Shown here: piece after piece, positions 1 through 10,889 of the stretch
How the letters are laid out: the number at the start of each line of letters is the position of its first letter
Position numbering within the stretch: position 1 is the first letter of the stretch
Assembly: GCA_023053685.1 (NCBI GenBank)
Contig: JALIGW010000002.1
Coordinates: forward strand, 39,826,720 to 39,890,719
Direction of reading: 5' to 3'
Source: Diadophis punctatus similis
Lineage: Eukaryota; Chordata; Lepidosauria; Squamata; Dipsadidae
DNA length: 64,000 nucleotides
Translations under genes and position numbers: made by a program
Notes under the pieces: model-generated
Seen by the model: only the letters and a program-made list of their open reading frames with translations
What the model was told of the DNA's origin: nothing
Database searches by the model: none

Positions 1-59
1 CTGGAACACTTTACCTGTTTTTCAGTAGTTTCTTCCCCAAACCCCAAAAATTTCAACCT

Positions 60-285
60 CTTATTATCTACCATTGACCTCACCCCATTCCTAAGAGGTC
101 AGTAAGGGGCGTGCATAAGCTCACAATCGTGCCTACCGTTCCTGTCCTAATGTACCCATATATTCATACCTCTTCTACTCTTATTCATGCTTGTAATATT
201 ATATATATATTCAATCATGTTTTACTGTTTGTACTTTGCTTATATTCATTTATGCTTGACAAAATAAACAAATACAAAAAATACA
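60..285 (+). repeat. Probable 3' tail of a non-LTR retrotransposon, family unresolved
   Basis: An AT-rich segment ends in a run resembling a LINE or SINE tail (tgcttgacaaaataaacaaatac). The style matches squamate non-LTR 3' ends, but I cannot assign a family and see no target-site duplication. This is inference from its composition and the A-rich end. Confidence 0.35.
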
Positions 286-1453
286 AATAAGATTCACTTA
301 GCAACTGCTTTGCTTAATATCTGAGTTGCTGGTTCCAATTGTTATCACTAAATGAGGACTAATTGTACTAGTTTATTCCTCTAATGATGGAGCCATAGGA
401 ATCAGCAAAAAAACAATAACAGGGAAAGGAGAATAATATGCAATAAGCAAATAAACCATAATATACAGATTATACGGTTGGAAATGAAACTGCAATTATA
501 CTGGAAGTGATTGAAAAATAATTATGCAGCAAACAAATGTAGTACTGTTCAAGAAATTAACTAACAAGGTTCAGAATTTCAGTCCTGTTAATGATACCTA
601 TGATGCCACAGGGCAAGCAGAATGTGGGACTCATACTTTTTTTGCAGCAAATATGAAATTAGTTGCTTGCTAAAAGCCTTAGGACAAATGGCTATGTCTT
701 AATGTTATCAAGCATTCACTGACAGTTCTTGCTGTTTTTCCATAGCTGTTTTTCCACCTGGAAGAACGTGATAAGTGCAATTTATTCTTTTAATTATAAT
801 TCATTGTCATTCTACAACTAATGCTTAAAAATTCTTACCACCATATTCTGCCACAACATTAGAATGCTATGCTTTCTCAGTAGTCCAGGTGATGAAACTT
901 GTAACAAGGTATTTTCTATAAATTATGTTGGGCCATTTGGGGTCTGAGAAAACCCATGGCTTAGATTATGTTTCTCTAAGAGCACTATCCTAAATGCAGT
1001 TCTAGGAATTTATATTCCATTGAAATTTTAATACACTAGGGATCAAAGCCTATCCTGCTTTTTCCCACTGGCTGCTACACTGTGAATCATTCTTTAAAGC
1101 AAAGGATTACATTCTACTATCTATTTCAACACAGCTCATATTACCATAAGAAACAAAATTGTATCTATGGGGCAGAAGGAGCAGAGTTTTACAGTACTTT
1201 GAAGCAAAATCTCTTGGTAATGGTATAGTGAGACAAGGCATTAAGACAGAAGCATTGAAGAACAAACCTTAGCAATGCTTAGAAAAGATGATAGTTTGGG
1301 GAGAAAAATCTGATACATTTGAAAAACAGATAGCATAGCATATTGTATGCTACAATAGCACAAAATGTAAGATATAACATGGAGTGTCTTCCAGCATTCA
1401 GACAAATAGACTTATTGGTCCTATGTTAGGCTAAGAAATCAGTCACCAAATTG
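286..1453. other. No recognised feature
   Basis: AT-rich unique-looking DNA. I see no open frame of note, no repeat family that I recognise and no splice-like structure. Confidence 0.5.
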
Positions 1454-1461
1454 CTCTATAG

Positions 1462-1595
1462 CAGGGGTATCAAACTCACGTCGTCATGGGCTGTCACATG
1501 ACATATCACAACTTTTCCCCCCTTCACTAAACCAGGCATGGGTTTGGCCAGAGCGTGATGCATCCGGCCTGCAGGCCGCGAGTTTGACAGCCCTG
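1462..1595 (+). mobile_element. hAT-type MITE, short family A (134 bp)
   Basis: The terminal inverted repeats read CAGGGGTATCAAACTC and GAGTTTGACAGCCCTG. The flanks carry an 8-bp duplication with one mismatch (CTCTATAG at 1454-1461, CTCTAGAG at 1596-1603), which fits hAT insertion preference. There is no coding capacity, so movement would need a transposase supplied in trans. Related copies lie at 3171, 21424, 56434, 57308 and 62865. Confidence 0.9.
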
Positions 1596-1781
1596 CTCTA
1601 GAGCTAAGGATCAGTCTCTCGATCATATAGTTAATGTGAATGACTGGTCACTATCTCAAAAAATGCACCAGTAATCCATATTCCAAAATTCTTAACAATG
1701 TTTCCCAGTCTACTAAATGTGCAAAGAAATTATAACTGAGCTACAACTGTATAGCACTGAACGCTGCCCAGAGGTCTAAGG

Positions 1782-2156
1782 CCGTGATGGCGAACCTATG
1801 GCACGGGTGCCACAAGTGGCACGCGGAGCCATATCGGTGGGCACGCGAGTTCAGGTCCGGCGTGCATGTGTGCACCAGCCGGCTGATTTTCGGGCCTTCT
1901 GGGCCCACTGGGAGTCGGGAAACAGGCTGTTTCCAGCCTCCAGAGGGGGTGGGGAAGGCTGTTTTCACCCTCCCCAGACTCCTAGAAAGGCTCTGGAGCC
2001 TGGGGAGAGCGAAAAATGGGCGTGCCATTGCATGCTGGGAGCAGGAGGGTCATGCATGCATGTGCATGGAATTATGAGTGTGGGCACGCACACACGTGAT
2101 TCCCCCGCATTCCTCCCCCTTTTGGCACGCGAACCAAAAAAGGTTCGCCATCACTG
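1782..2156 (+). mobile_element. hAT-type MITE, family B (375 bp)
   Basis: The ends are CCGTGATGGCGAACC and GGTTCGCCATCACTG, inverted repeats differing at one base. A perfect 8-bp duplication GTCTAAGG flanks it at 1774-1781 and 2157-2164. The body is GC-rich and non-coding. A second copy of identical length lies at 27653-28027. Open frames across it are chance frames. Confidence 0.93.
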
Positions 2157-2164
2157 GTCTAAGG

Positions 2165-3162
2165 GAATTAGAAGGGGCACATTCAGTTCCTAACAAAGGC
2201 CCACAAAAGTTCCTAACAAAGGCACATGCTATCCCTGTTCTGTGGGCAGATCCTAATTAAATCCTGATTTAAAAGGAACAAAATCATCTGCTTCCTCTAT
2301 GTTGCCTTGACCTCTACACTAACAACCATCTCAATAATGTTCTCTTAAAAGGGTAGGCTAGAGAAAGGGCAATGGTTGTCAACTATAGATAGATCCAGGA
2401 TGGTGCTCTGAAAGATAGGGCTGCTCAATGCTTTCATGTTGTTGGCATTATTCCATGAAAACAAAGGCATTGTCATCCATCTCCACATAGACCATGGCTT
2501 CAGAAGGGAATGAGACCTAGCCCACAAATTTCTGGGTAAACCCCACCTCATCAAAGAGAAGGCACCATAAGTATTCCCAGATAACCAGGCAAGATTCTAC
2601 CCTGCCACTATCAGACTCATCCACAAGGAACTGAGATGAGTGATAGGTGAACATGAGTGATTAATTATATTGGCAAAATGCTCTACAAAACAGTAATAGG
2701 AGCAAAGGAGCAGATCTAATTGCTTCACACTTCCTAAGAGGGAGCTGTTTATCCTAAATGAAGTTACTGCCTAACAATCCACCATTGCAGTCAGGAAGGA
2801 ATAATGTTTCACCTCCATTATTACTATGATGCAGGCTTAAATTTGAGTCTGTACACTTGCTTTGTCAGCAAAGTTTTTATTTTTATTCTTCAGTGCTATA
2901 GGCTTCTCTTATGCATACCTCTATTTGGTAAATTAGGGAACCATCCAAAATTAGCCAGCAAAGAAAGACCTCATAGAAGCAACCAGATCAAATACCCAGT
3001 TCTTATTGCCAATGGCTAACCAAGTACTCAATGGAAAGCTTTTCTGCAGGTAAAAACCAGCAGCCTGCCAGAACCATCCAGATCCATAAGGCATCTGAGG
3101 CAGACCACCTTCATTGATCTGTTTATTCTAGAGAGATCATAGGCATCAGTTAATCTCATATG
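2165..3162. other. No recognised feature
   Basis: No recognised repeat family or coding signal. Short frames at 2345-2554 and 2804-3019 have no features I recognise. Confidence 0.5.
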
Positions 3163-3170
3163 CTTTGGAA

Positions 3171-3278
3171 CAGGGGTAACAAACTCACATCATTGTGGAG
3201 GCATCTTCACTAAACTGGGCATGGGTGTGGCCAGCGCATGACACATCTGGCCCACAAGCTACAAGTTTGACAGCCCTG
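3171..3278 (+). mobile_element. hAT-type MITE, short family A, internally shortened (108 bp)
   Basis: The ends CAGGGGTAACAAACTC and AAGTTTGACAGCCCTG match the copy at 1462. The 8-bp flanks CTTTGGAA and CTCTAGAA agree at 6 of 8 positions, so this is an older copy. It is about 26 bp shorter internally than its siblings. Confidence 0.82.
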
Positions 3279-3318
3279 CTCTAGAAAGTGATTATTTTAG
3301 CAAAGTGTTAAAAAATGC

Positions 3319-3754
3319 TGTCAGCTCAGACGAGCCATCCGGCTCAGAGCTGATATTCAGGCAGGGAAGTGGGACATTGCGAAGCCAACATGCAGACCCG
3401 GGCGCTGATGGATGATGTCAGCCAAGGCAACAGCTGTTTATCATCTGGGAGTCAGAGACAGACTCTGATTGTTGGAGAGTGATTACGCTGGGCGTTGACA
3501 GCAGCCGTTTATCAGCTGGAAGTCGGAGACAGAGTGATTACACTGGGCGTTGGCTGCAGAGACAAACTGCTACTTTGGATTGGAGGGTGGCTGAGCACGT
3601 GGGAGGGTGGTGGGAGGAACACAATACACAGATTTGAAACAAGCTTAATTTTGAGTGTTTATCAGTTTGTGCTGGAGATGCCTAGTAAAACCTGGATACA
3701 AATCAGCATTGGTTGTGTGGTTATTTCTACAGACGCTTATTCCAGAACATAACA
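3319..3754 (+). repeat. 5' LTR of the element at 3319-4641
   Basis: A 436-bp repeat beginning TGTCAG and ending ATAACA. Its last about 220 bp match 4407-4641 closely. It holds an internal duplication: the stretch around 3429-3498 is repeated in shorter form at 3499-3553 (both contain GATTACxCTGGGCGTTG). I see no clear tRNA primer-binding site directly downstream. Confidence 0.82.
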
Positions 3755-3821
3755 GAGTGTCAAATCTCCCCAACTTTATTAAAGCCATGGCAGAAGGTAT
3801 TGACTCAGGGTTGGATGTGGC

Positions 3822-4161
3822 CAGGGGTGGGTTCCTCCCGGTTCGGACCAGTTCACCCGAACCAGTAGCAACCCGCTGTCGGCGTCACAATGATGTCACC
3901 GAACCGGATCAGTCAGTGCTGGTCCATGGGCACTGCCACCTTTTTTTTGAATTTTTTTTTGAATTTCTTTTTTTGAAATTTTTTTTAATTCCTTCTGAGC
4001 ATGCGCTGAAGCCAAGTTCTGGTACTGTGCATGCAGTCACCATCTTTTTTTTTGGCTTTGGTTTTTTTCCCGGATTTATCATTACTGCCCACACGGCACG
4101 CCCACGCGGCATGGGAGGGAGGGAGTGAACCAGCAGCGAAGTAAGTTGGAACCCACCTCTG
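3822..4161 (+). mobile_element. hAT-type MITE, family C (340 bp), nested in the LTR element
   Basis: The ends are CAGGGGTGGGTTCC and GGAACCCACCTCTG, with a perfect 8-bp duplication GATGTGGC at 3814-3821 and 4162-4169. The interior has T-runs, a GGTTCGG/CCGAACC-rich end region, and a module around gagcatgcgctgaagccaag that is tandemly amplified in the larger relative at 46465-48192. Removing it and one duplication copy restores continuity of the host LTR element, which is therefore older. Confidence 0.94.
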
Positions 4162-4406
4162 GATGTGGCTGGCTTAGAGGAATCAGTGACTTCAGCAGAG
4201 ACAGTTCTGAAAGCCATGCCTAGTCTCACAGAGAATGGGGATTTGGTGGTGAGACCAAATAAGAGGTTAGTTGGACAGATCCAGACTGACCAGCAGCAGA
4301 AACTGGGAGGGGAATGGGGGTCAGAGGCCTCTGAGGCATGTAAACCCTCCAGGGACCCCAATTGACTCCATCTGGGACCCATTTTTCCCAGTGGAGGGAA
4401 CGTAGA

Positions 4407-4641
4407 TTACACTGGGCACTGGCTGCAGAGATAAACTGCTACTTTGGATTGGAGGGTGGTTGAGCACGTGGGTGTTGCACACGGAGAATAAAGGTGGTGT
4501 GAGGAACACAATACACAGATTTTACATAAGCTTCACTTTGAGTGTTTACCAGTTTGTGCCGGAGAAGCCTAGTAAAACCTGGATACAAATCAGCATTGGT
4601 TGTATGGTTATTTCTACAGACGCTTATTCCAGAACCTGACA
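4407..4641 (+). repeat. 3' LTR, shortened at its 5' side
   Basis: It aligns to the last about 220 bp of the 5' LTR, with the same end (TTATTCCAGAAC...ACA). The first about 200 bp present in the 5' LTR are missing. It is preceded by a purine-rich stretch, cagtggagggaa, that could be a polypurine tract. A small internal difference (about 20 bp inserted near 4470-4490) shows the two LTRs have diverged. Confidence 0.75.
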
Positions 4642-4836
4642 AATGCTCTTCTGCTTCCAATAACTGCTATTGGAATTCCTAATGACTGTCTATAAGACAA
4701 GAAAAAAGAAAAAGAAGATGAATGTCTCTGTGAGTGAGGAATGGCTGATGGGAACGGGAATTTTAATGGCACCCCAGCTGCTTTAGCATTTATTGAGCAA
4801 ACAACTCAGCCTTTGTCAGGAATGACATGATAACAG

Positions 4837-5160
4837 TCTCCAAAAATCTGAGAGGCTGTCACAGAGAAGAGTGGAATCAACCTATTCTCCAAACACATGA
4901 AGGCTGGACAAGAATTAACAGATGGAATCTTATCAAGGAGAGATCCAACAAATAAGGATAAATTTAATGATTGAGAATAATTAATCAGTGGAATGGCTTG
5001 CTTCCAGAAATTGTGGGTACTTCATCACTGCAATTTTTAAGAAGAGGTTGGACAGCCATTTATCCAGAATGGTATAGGTTCTCCTGCTTGAGCAGGAGGT
5101 TGGACTAGAAGACCTCCAAGGTCCCTTCCAACTCTATTACTCTGTATTCTGTGATCCTCT
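4837..5160 (+). mobile_element. CR1 LINE 3' end (UTR fragment)
   Basis: It carries the CR1 3' signature also seen at 40140, 41716, 53850 and 55855: ttaagaagaggttggacagcc, ttggactagaagacctccaa, and aggtcccttccaactct followed by short TATTCTG-like terminal repeats. It is 5' truncated. Upstream traces correspond to the far C-terminus of ORF2 and are heavily decayed. Confidence 0.85.
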
Positions 5161-6118
5161 ATGCATCAAGTGTGGTATTGCTTGGCACAAGCCCGTATAC
5201 ACCTTGGAGTCCATAAACGCCTCCTGAACTCTATCCAACCAGCCCTGAATCCATGGAGATGAAGTCACCCAATAACAATAGGCATAGGAGCTCAAACACC
5301 AGTCCCCAGATCAGATCAATTGAGTAGGGATCATGCAGGAGCAGATAGGCAATACAGCAATAGGATGTATACTAATACTTTATTCCTATAACCCAATTCA
5401 ATGTCTAGCTTCCATTCTTAAGCAGAGTCCCTATATATAGGCAAACTGCCTTGTTGGACTTCAGTCTAAAATTCCCATAGTTCTCAGCATTTCCAATACA
5501 TTTGAAAGTGACTCACTTGGGAAAGTCATTTAAAAATATCTAAGCAAGGCACACTCAACCATCTATTTAAAAGATATAAGCTCTTGTTCTTTAAAAAAAA
5601 CAGCCTGCTATCTTTTGCTACCCCTTAATCCAATTTGCTTTAGAAAACAAAGACTATTGATGTTCTTTTCAACTGACAACAGAATTTATTATTTCGAGGG
5701 GGGGAAAGAGTACCCAGAGAACTGTTATCTGAAATGAAAATAAATAGCAATCATTGTGTTTGTTAAACAAATTGAAATATTCATTACTAGTAATCTATAT
5801 CCCTTTAAAGTGAAATATTCAAACTTTTTTCAGACTCTTAGTTTTTGGAGCTGATTGAACTATTTAATATCAAATATCCTTGGAACAAATCTTATCTATG
5901 TACAAAGAACCCCAAATTACAGAGCGCGAAAGCATTCAACCATTTCCACAACAGTTGCATGTTTTTGTATGAAGCAGGCCAAAACATGTTAGGACTTGAG
6001 TCCAACATGAAGGTTTAACAAGTGTAGGAAGTTAGCACCCACCCCTCTCCTAGAAAAATGAAATATTTTAGGAAATATTAAAAAGGCAGAATATTATATT
6101 TCCCTGGATGAGAAAAGG
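5161..6118. other. No confident feature; possible decayed LTR
   Basis: Around 5370-5445 there is a minus-strand AATAAA-like signal (ctttattcc) and a TATA-like run (ctatatatagg). That would fit an old LTR on the minus strand, but no ends or target duplication can be found. The remainder is AT-rich with nothing recognised. Confidence 0.3.
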
Positions 6119-6125
6119 AGAAACA

Positions 6126-6555
6126 TGTTTTTAAAGACAAAGCATCTTCCTGGAGCTCCCTGTCCCCCCTTCAGCTCCAGGGTGATGGGATTAAGACATG
6201 GCCCTCAGGACATGATAGGATTAGCCCTCTACCCATCTCACCACATGGCACCTGGGAAGATTACATCATCCAGCAAGATTCAACCAAGCTTGGGACTCAA
6301 AACACAACCTACAAAGTTACCCCTGCATGGCCCCATGGGAGTCTGACAACCAATCAGAATACAAGCTCAAATTCAAAAGCCCAGAGAGGGTATAAAATCC
6401 AGGCACTCTCAGCATCTCTTCCCATTTTTTTCCCAGGACCTCAAACCATGTGGTCCTGTCCACCATTAAAAACCATCTTTCCAATCATCCGCCATGTTTC
6501 CAGTATCTTTCTCCCCACTTGGAATTGAACCCAGATGGACATTTCTTCCAACACA
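6126..6555 (+). mobile_element. Probable solo LTR
   Basis: It starts TGTTTTTAAAG and ends ACACA. A promoter-like GGTATAAAATC lies near 6388 and a CATTAAAAACC polyadenylation-like site near 6465. AGAAACA flanks it on both sides (6119-6125 and 6556-6562). Seven base pairs is longer than the usual LTR duplication, so the exact ends are uncertain. It has no internal retroviral genes. Confidence 0.55.
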
Positions 6556-6562
6556 AGAAACA

Positions 6563-7157
6563 ATGGACTATAAAGCTTTTGAGCATTAACTATTTCACAT
6601 ATTATATCCTAAACACACAAAAAACACCATTTCCCTTACTAAAACAAGAAAATGAAGGATGCACAGAATGCGGGAAGAGGTGCTCCAGGGCTTCTGGAAC
6701 GTTCTGGAATTCTCTAGAAAAGATCATTTCAAGATTGGTAAATTTTGCACATCCCTAGTATTTTTCTAATGTACGTAATTGGCTACAACATGCTGCTTTG
6801 GCTCTTTTGTGATAATTTTTATCATATTGAGTTTTCATGTCATGTTACTCACTGCCTCGAGCTTGTAGGGATTAAGTGAATAAAATGACTAAATAAACAA
6901 GTGAAATGAATTTTAAAGAGAGAGCAGCTTCGTTCTCATTCTCTGTATATGGGTAATATAAATAGAAAATCTTAGCTATGTGTATGAGATTCATCTGAAA
7001 AGGTCAGGCGCTCCTCCCTGTATTGGAGACTCTAAACACATAATATGAGATTGTATTATTTGTAATGTGTATCCCATTTGCAAGAAAAGAGAAGACTTTC
7101 TGTAAGTCATGGCTATATATATATTTACTGTAGTAACATGGATAATTTTCTTTCCTT

Positions 7158-7160
<3 letters not shown>
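6563..7160. other. No recognised feature
   Basis: AT-rich. A stretch near 6850-6900 ends in aataaaatgactaaataaac and may be a degraded LINE tail. No other signal is seen. Confidence 0.35.

Positions 7161-7222
<62 letters not shown>
7161..7222. repeat. Compound microsatellite (TC)16(AC)15
   Basis: A pure TC run passes directly into a pure AC run. Serine/leucine and threonine/histidine-rich frames across it are artefacts. Confidence 0.97.
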
Positions 7223-7224
<2 letters not shown>

Positions 7225-7249
7225 ATTTCATTCAGAAAAAGCTCTAAAC

Positions 7250-7380
7250 CAAGGGTGTCCAACCTTGGCAAATTTAAGACATGTGGACTTCAACTCCTAG
7301 AATTCATTGGAGTGGCTTGCTGGGGAATTCTGGGAGTTGAAGTCTACAAGTCTTAAAATTACCAAGCTCAGAGACCTCTA
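7250..7380. mobile_element. Palindromic hAT-type MITE, family D (about 131 bp), degraded
   Basis: It starts CAAGGGTGTCCAACCTTGG. Its two halves are imperfect inverted copies containing GACTTCAACTCC and GGGAGTTGAAGTC around GAATTC. The flanks CTCTAAAC and GTCTAGAA agree at 5 of 8. It is related to the perfect palindrome at 58795-58929. Confidence 0.75.
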
Positions 7381-8250
7381 GTCTAGAATGAAATCCAGTC
7401 AACCCCTGAGCAATGAAGCCAGTTTGTCATCCTTGAAAATTGTCACTTTAATCAGCAAAATTCTCTGAGAAAAGCTTGTTTTTAAAAACAAAGACAAAAA
7501 AGTATAATTTGCAATAATTTTATTGACAGACCAGGGATAGCCAATAAAGAGAAGACTGCCACTATGCACAGTGTTGGAACAGAAAGGTTTTTTTTCCCCT
7601 GAGTTTCAGCTGCAAAGAGATTAGTACAGTATTTTGACACCATACCCATCAAGATATAGGAACAGAATGGTACTAACAATACATGTCTCATGGTGCAGTA
7701 CTTAGCAGCTAGAGGGATATTATAGGCAAAATGATCCCATATGATCCAAATCGTGGGGTTTCTTGTAAATCACAAAGCTGTCATGGCACTTGGGAAATAA
7801 TTCATAACAGCTTCTTCTATTATTGCTCCCACTAAGACCATTTTAGTTTGGGAATAGCATACCTGGACAAGTCCTTTCAGTTCTGGACACCACTGTTCAA
7901 GGCTGATATTGACAAAGTGGTAAGTGATAAGCGAATGCCTGGAAGGTAAATGATAGGTTAGCAAGTTGAAGAAATTAGGCTCTGTGGCATAAAAGTGAAG
8001 TACGGCCAATTTTGTTGTAGTTGGTCTTGAAGTGGGTTCAGGGGGCATTATGCGACTGCCCATCAATTACCTCTGTTGCTACAACCACCTGTTGTTGTTG
8101 TTTTTGTCTTTGCACCAGTGTGTCATAACTTATTTTTAGGAAGAAGGAAAGTGGTGACAGAAAACATAGCAGTTCCCAGAACTTCTTTAACCCAGGACTT
8201 TTGGTGCTACTATTGGATTTGAAGATCTGGTCGCTTCTATTTCTATAGGC
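7381..8250. other. No recognised feature
   Basis: No repeat family or gene is recognised. Open frames on the minus strand (7482-7691, 7770-8066) have no motif I recognise. Confidence 0.45.
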
Positions 8251-8362
8251 CAATGTTTCTCAACCTCAGTAACTTGGAGATGAGTGGACTTCGGCTCCCA
8301 GAATTTCCCTGTCAGCCATGCTGAAGTCCACCCATCCAAGTTCCTGAGGCGGAGAAACTGTC
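8251..8362. mobile_element. Palindromic hAT-type MITE, family D, decayed
   Basis: It begins CAATGTTTCTCAACC and ends near GGAGAAACTG. It has opposed gtggacttcggctcccag and gctgaagtccac segments. No clean 8-bp duplication remains. It is an old relative of 58795-58929. Confidence 0.65.
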
Positions 8363-8808
8363 AACCCTGAAGCTGGCCTAACTGTGGCCATTTTCTTTTT
8401 GTACCTTTCCTCTGAGGAGGTTTCTTTTCGCATTGCTTCAGGGCTGACACAGCCTGGAGCTAAGGGGCCAGGGACGTGTGTGTGTGTGTGCAGAGACAGC
8501 TGGGGTGTTGTAGCCTAAATACAATTCTTTCCCCTGGGAATCAAGGACGTTTGTGCAGGTGTTCGAGAGGTGGAGACTGAGGTCACCTAGGAACTGGACT
8601 ACATGCTGATTGGGCCATGTAACTGGAGTCTCTGGGGGGAAGTGACAAAGTTTTACTTTTAATTGGGTGTAAAACAGGCAGGAAGTTAGAGCTGGTTTTC
8701 CACCAAGTCTGTGCCAATTTGATAAAATGTTCTTTGAGGAATATGCCTGCCTTGAAGTTCTCATTGAAGGGGATGTATTACTTGGAATCTTGATAGAAAC
8801 ACTATTAG

Positions 8809-9135
8809 CAGGGGCAGGTTGCTCACTTACCTCGCTACCGGAGCTCTGCGTGCGCATCGCCACATTTGGTGCGTGCGCTCGCTCACTATGCGCGTGCACA
8901 CCTTGCACGATTTTGCTTTCGCACATGCGCAGAAGCAAAATCTTGGCAAAATCTCGTGAGGGGACGCGCGTGTTCGCGTCCCCTCGCGAGATTTCACTGA
9001 GATTTTGCTTTTGCGCATGTGCGGAAGCAAAAAAGGCCAAAAATACAGTACCAGAGCAGCCGTGCTCAAATGGCGCCATCTGCTGGCCACTACTGGTACT
9101 GTAGAGTGGGCCGCACCGGTAGGAACCCACCACTG
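8809..9135 (+). mobile_element. hAT-type MITE, family C variant (327 bp)
   Basis: The ends are CAGGGGCAGG and GGAACCCACCACTG. The 8-bp flanks ACTATTAG and ACTTCTAG agree at 6 of 8. The interior is CpG-rich with nested inverted repeats: 20-bp arms at 8949-8968 and 8975-8994 with a 6-nt loop and one mismatch. A 231-codon minus-strand frame from 9133 to 8438 runs through this element and is not a gene. Confidence 0.82.
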
Positions 9136-10288
9136 ACTTCTAGGCTGTACATCATATTCCTGAACCTATATGCAGCCTCAAGGCTTGTTCCCAGGAGGAA
9201 CACAAATAAGCTTTTTTAAATCCAAAAGGACAGTCACCCAGAACACAAATGAGACATGTGTAATGTTTACTATTCGCCCCAAAAATGAAGCACCTGGTTT
9301 ATGCTCTGCACCTGCAAATCTCAACCCTGCCTTTTAAATTTTGATTTCTTGATTCTTAACTACTATACATCTTGGTCACAGTTATTCATCCATATTTACA
9401 TTCTCCTTGGCAAAACATGGCAAGGAATAAAGAGGAATATGAAGAATTCCACTCAGTTTAAGTGTTGTAAATCATTCATGTAAGTAGTTACATGCTTCCA
9501 CTCATCTAAATACAATATGTATTTTTCCAAATTGTCACCTTTTCTACCCATCTAGTAATATGTGACTTTCCTGCCAAGGCTGCTAAACTAATGTCAGTAG
9601 CAGTGCACTGAAAATGGTCTCGAAGTCACTTTTGATGGCTATAATATTCTGCTGGTAATTTTTAAATAACAGAAGGCTTGTTTTTTCCTTCAACTGTTCA
9701 CAAACCAAGCTAATCTTAGCAGCTTAAAATAAATATGTTCCTTTTCCATTTAATTTCCATACTTAAATTAACTAGAAGGCACTAGAAAGTCAACAGCAGA
9801 GTTAATTTTATATCACAGTTCCAGGCCTTGTGAAGGGAAGAGAGGATTTCTTGCTCAAATATAATTTTGGCTGTCCATTGAAACCCTCTTCTGATGTACA
9901 TTCAGCATGTAAAGCTCAAGGCATGACTACATTTCTTGACCTCCTTGAAATAGCAGCACCCTATTTGCCTTATCTCCCATTACCTCTAACTTCAGAATAT
10001 GTACTTTGCAGTCAGACATTGGTTTTTTTTTCTATAATTAGGAAATATATTGAGCAGAGTTTCAGAATATCACATATCACACATTCTCATTTGCAATGCC
10101 CTTTTTCAAGTATGTCTTTTATATCAGGGACAGTCAAACTTTTTTCAGTCAAGGGCTATGATTTTAAAAAGCCATCTGATGACATCATCTTAGTAGGGGT
10201 GGGGCTGGCCTGCTTGGGGGATTTAGTCTTAACCTGAGTAAAGACTTCATATAGGTATTTTCAAATTCATTTTCACATGTAAGAAAGA
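9136..10288. other. No recognised feature
   Basis: AT-rich. A plus-strand frame at 9830-10237 lacks domain features. Nothing else is recognised. Confidence 0.45.
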
Positions 10289-10296
10289 GACTGAAT

Positions 10297-10881
10297 CAGG
10301 GGTGAAATGCTACCGGTTAGGCCCGGTTCGCCCGAACAGGTAGTAACAAATGCTTCCGGTTCATCGAACCGGTAGTAAAAAATGCTTTTAAAAAGAAAAA
10401 AAAGGTTCCCATGATCGGGTGCCACAGCTGATTGTCACAGCTGATGAACCTTTTTTTTTACTTTTTTAAAAGCATGTTTTACTACCTATTCGCCCGAACT
10501 GTGACTCTGGGAGGTTCCTGCTTGTTGCAGGGGCCATTTTGTGTGAAGTCAGCTGCTTCTGCATTGTGTGTGAGTCAGTTGTGTAGCTTTTGTGTTGTTT
10601 GTGTGTGAAGTGTGAAAGTTGGTTTTTGAGCTCTTTGTGGCTCTGTGAGGTTCCTGCTTGTTGCTGCAGGGGCCATTTTGTGTGCTTTTCCATTGTGTGT
10701 GAGTCAGTTGTGTGGCTTTTGTGTTGTTTATGTGTGACATGTGAAAGTTGGTTTTTGAGCTCACCCGGTCACATGACCATGACCACCAAGCCATGCTCAC
10801 CCAGTCACATGACTACCAAGCCATGCCCACCAAGCCACACCCACAGAACCGATAGGAAAAAAAATTTAGATTTCACCACTG
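10297..10881 (+). mobile_element. hAT-type MITE, family C/E (585 bp) with internal tandem duplication
   Basis: The ends are CAGGGGTGAAATGC and TTTCACCACTG. The 8-bp flanks GACTGAAT (10289-10296) and GAGTGAAT (10882-10889) differ at one base. Inside, a unit of about 130 bp (from gaggttcctgcttgttg to gtttttgagctc) occurs twice, at about 10507-10634 and 10647-10761. No transposase is encoded. Confidence 0.88.
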
Positions 10882-10889
10882 GAGTGAAT

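Larger units (their letters stand above)
3319..4641 (+). mobile_element. Short non-autonomous LTR retrotransposon, interrupted by a hAT element
   Basis: The unit begins TGTCAG, ends TGACA, and has an exact 5-bp duplication AATGC at 3314-3318 and 4642-4646. Two direct repeats form its ends: 3319-3754 and 4407-4641. The internal part is only about 300 bp once the nested hAT (3822-4161) is discounted. It has no protease, reverse transcriptase or integrase, so it must have moved using proteins from elsewhere. The internal sequence starts a short open frame at the ATG at 3787, which the hAT insertion splits near codon 12. That frame could be a gag remnant, but I do not recognise the family. Confidence 0.85.

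Noticed and set aside
8438..9133. 231-codon minus-strand open frame
   Set aside because: It runs through a hAT MITE and flanking DNA, has no domain, and its content follows the repeat.
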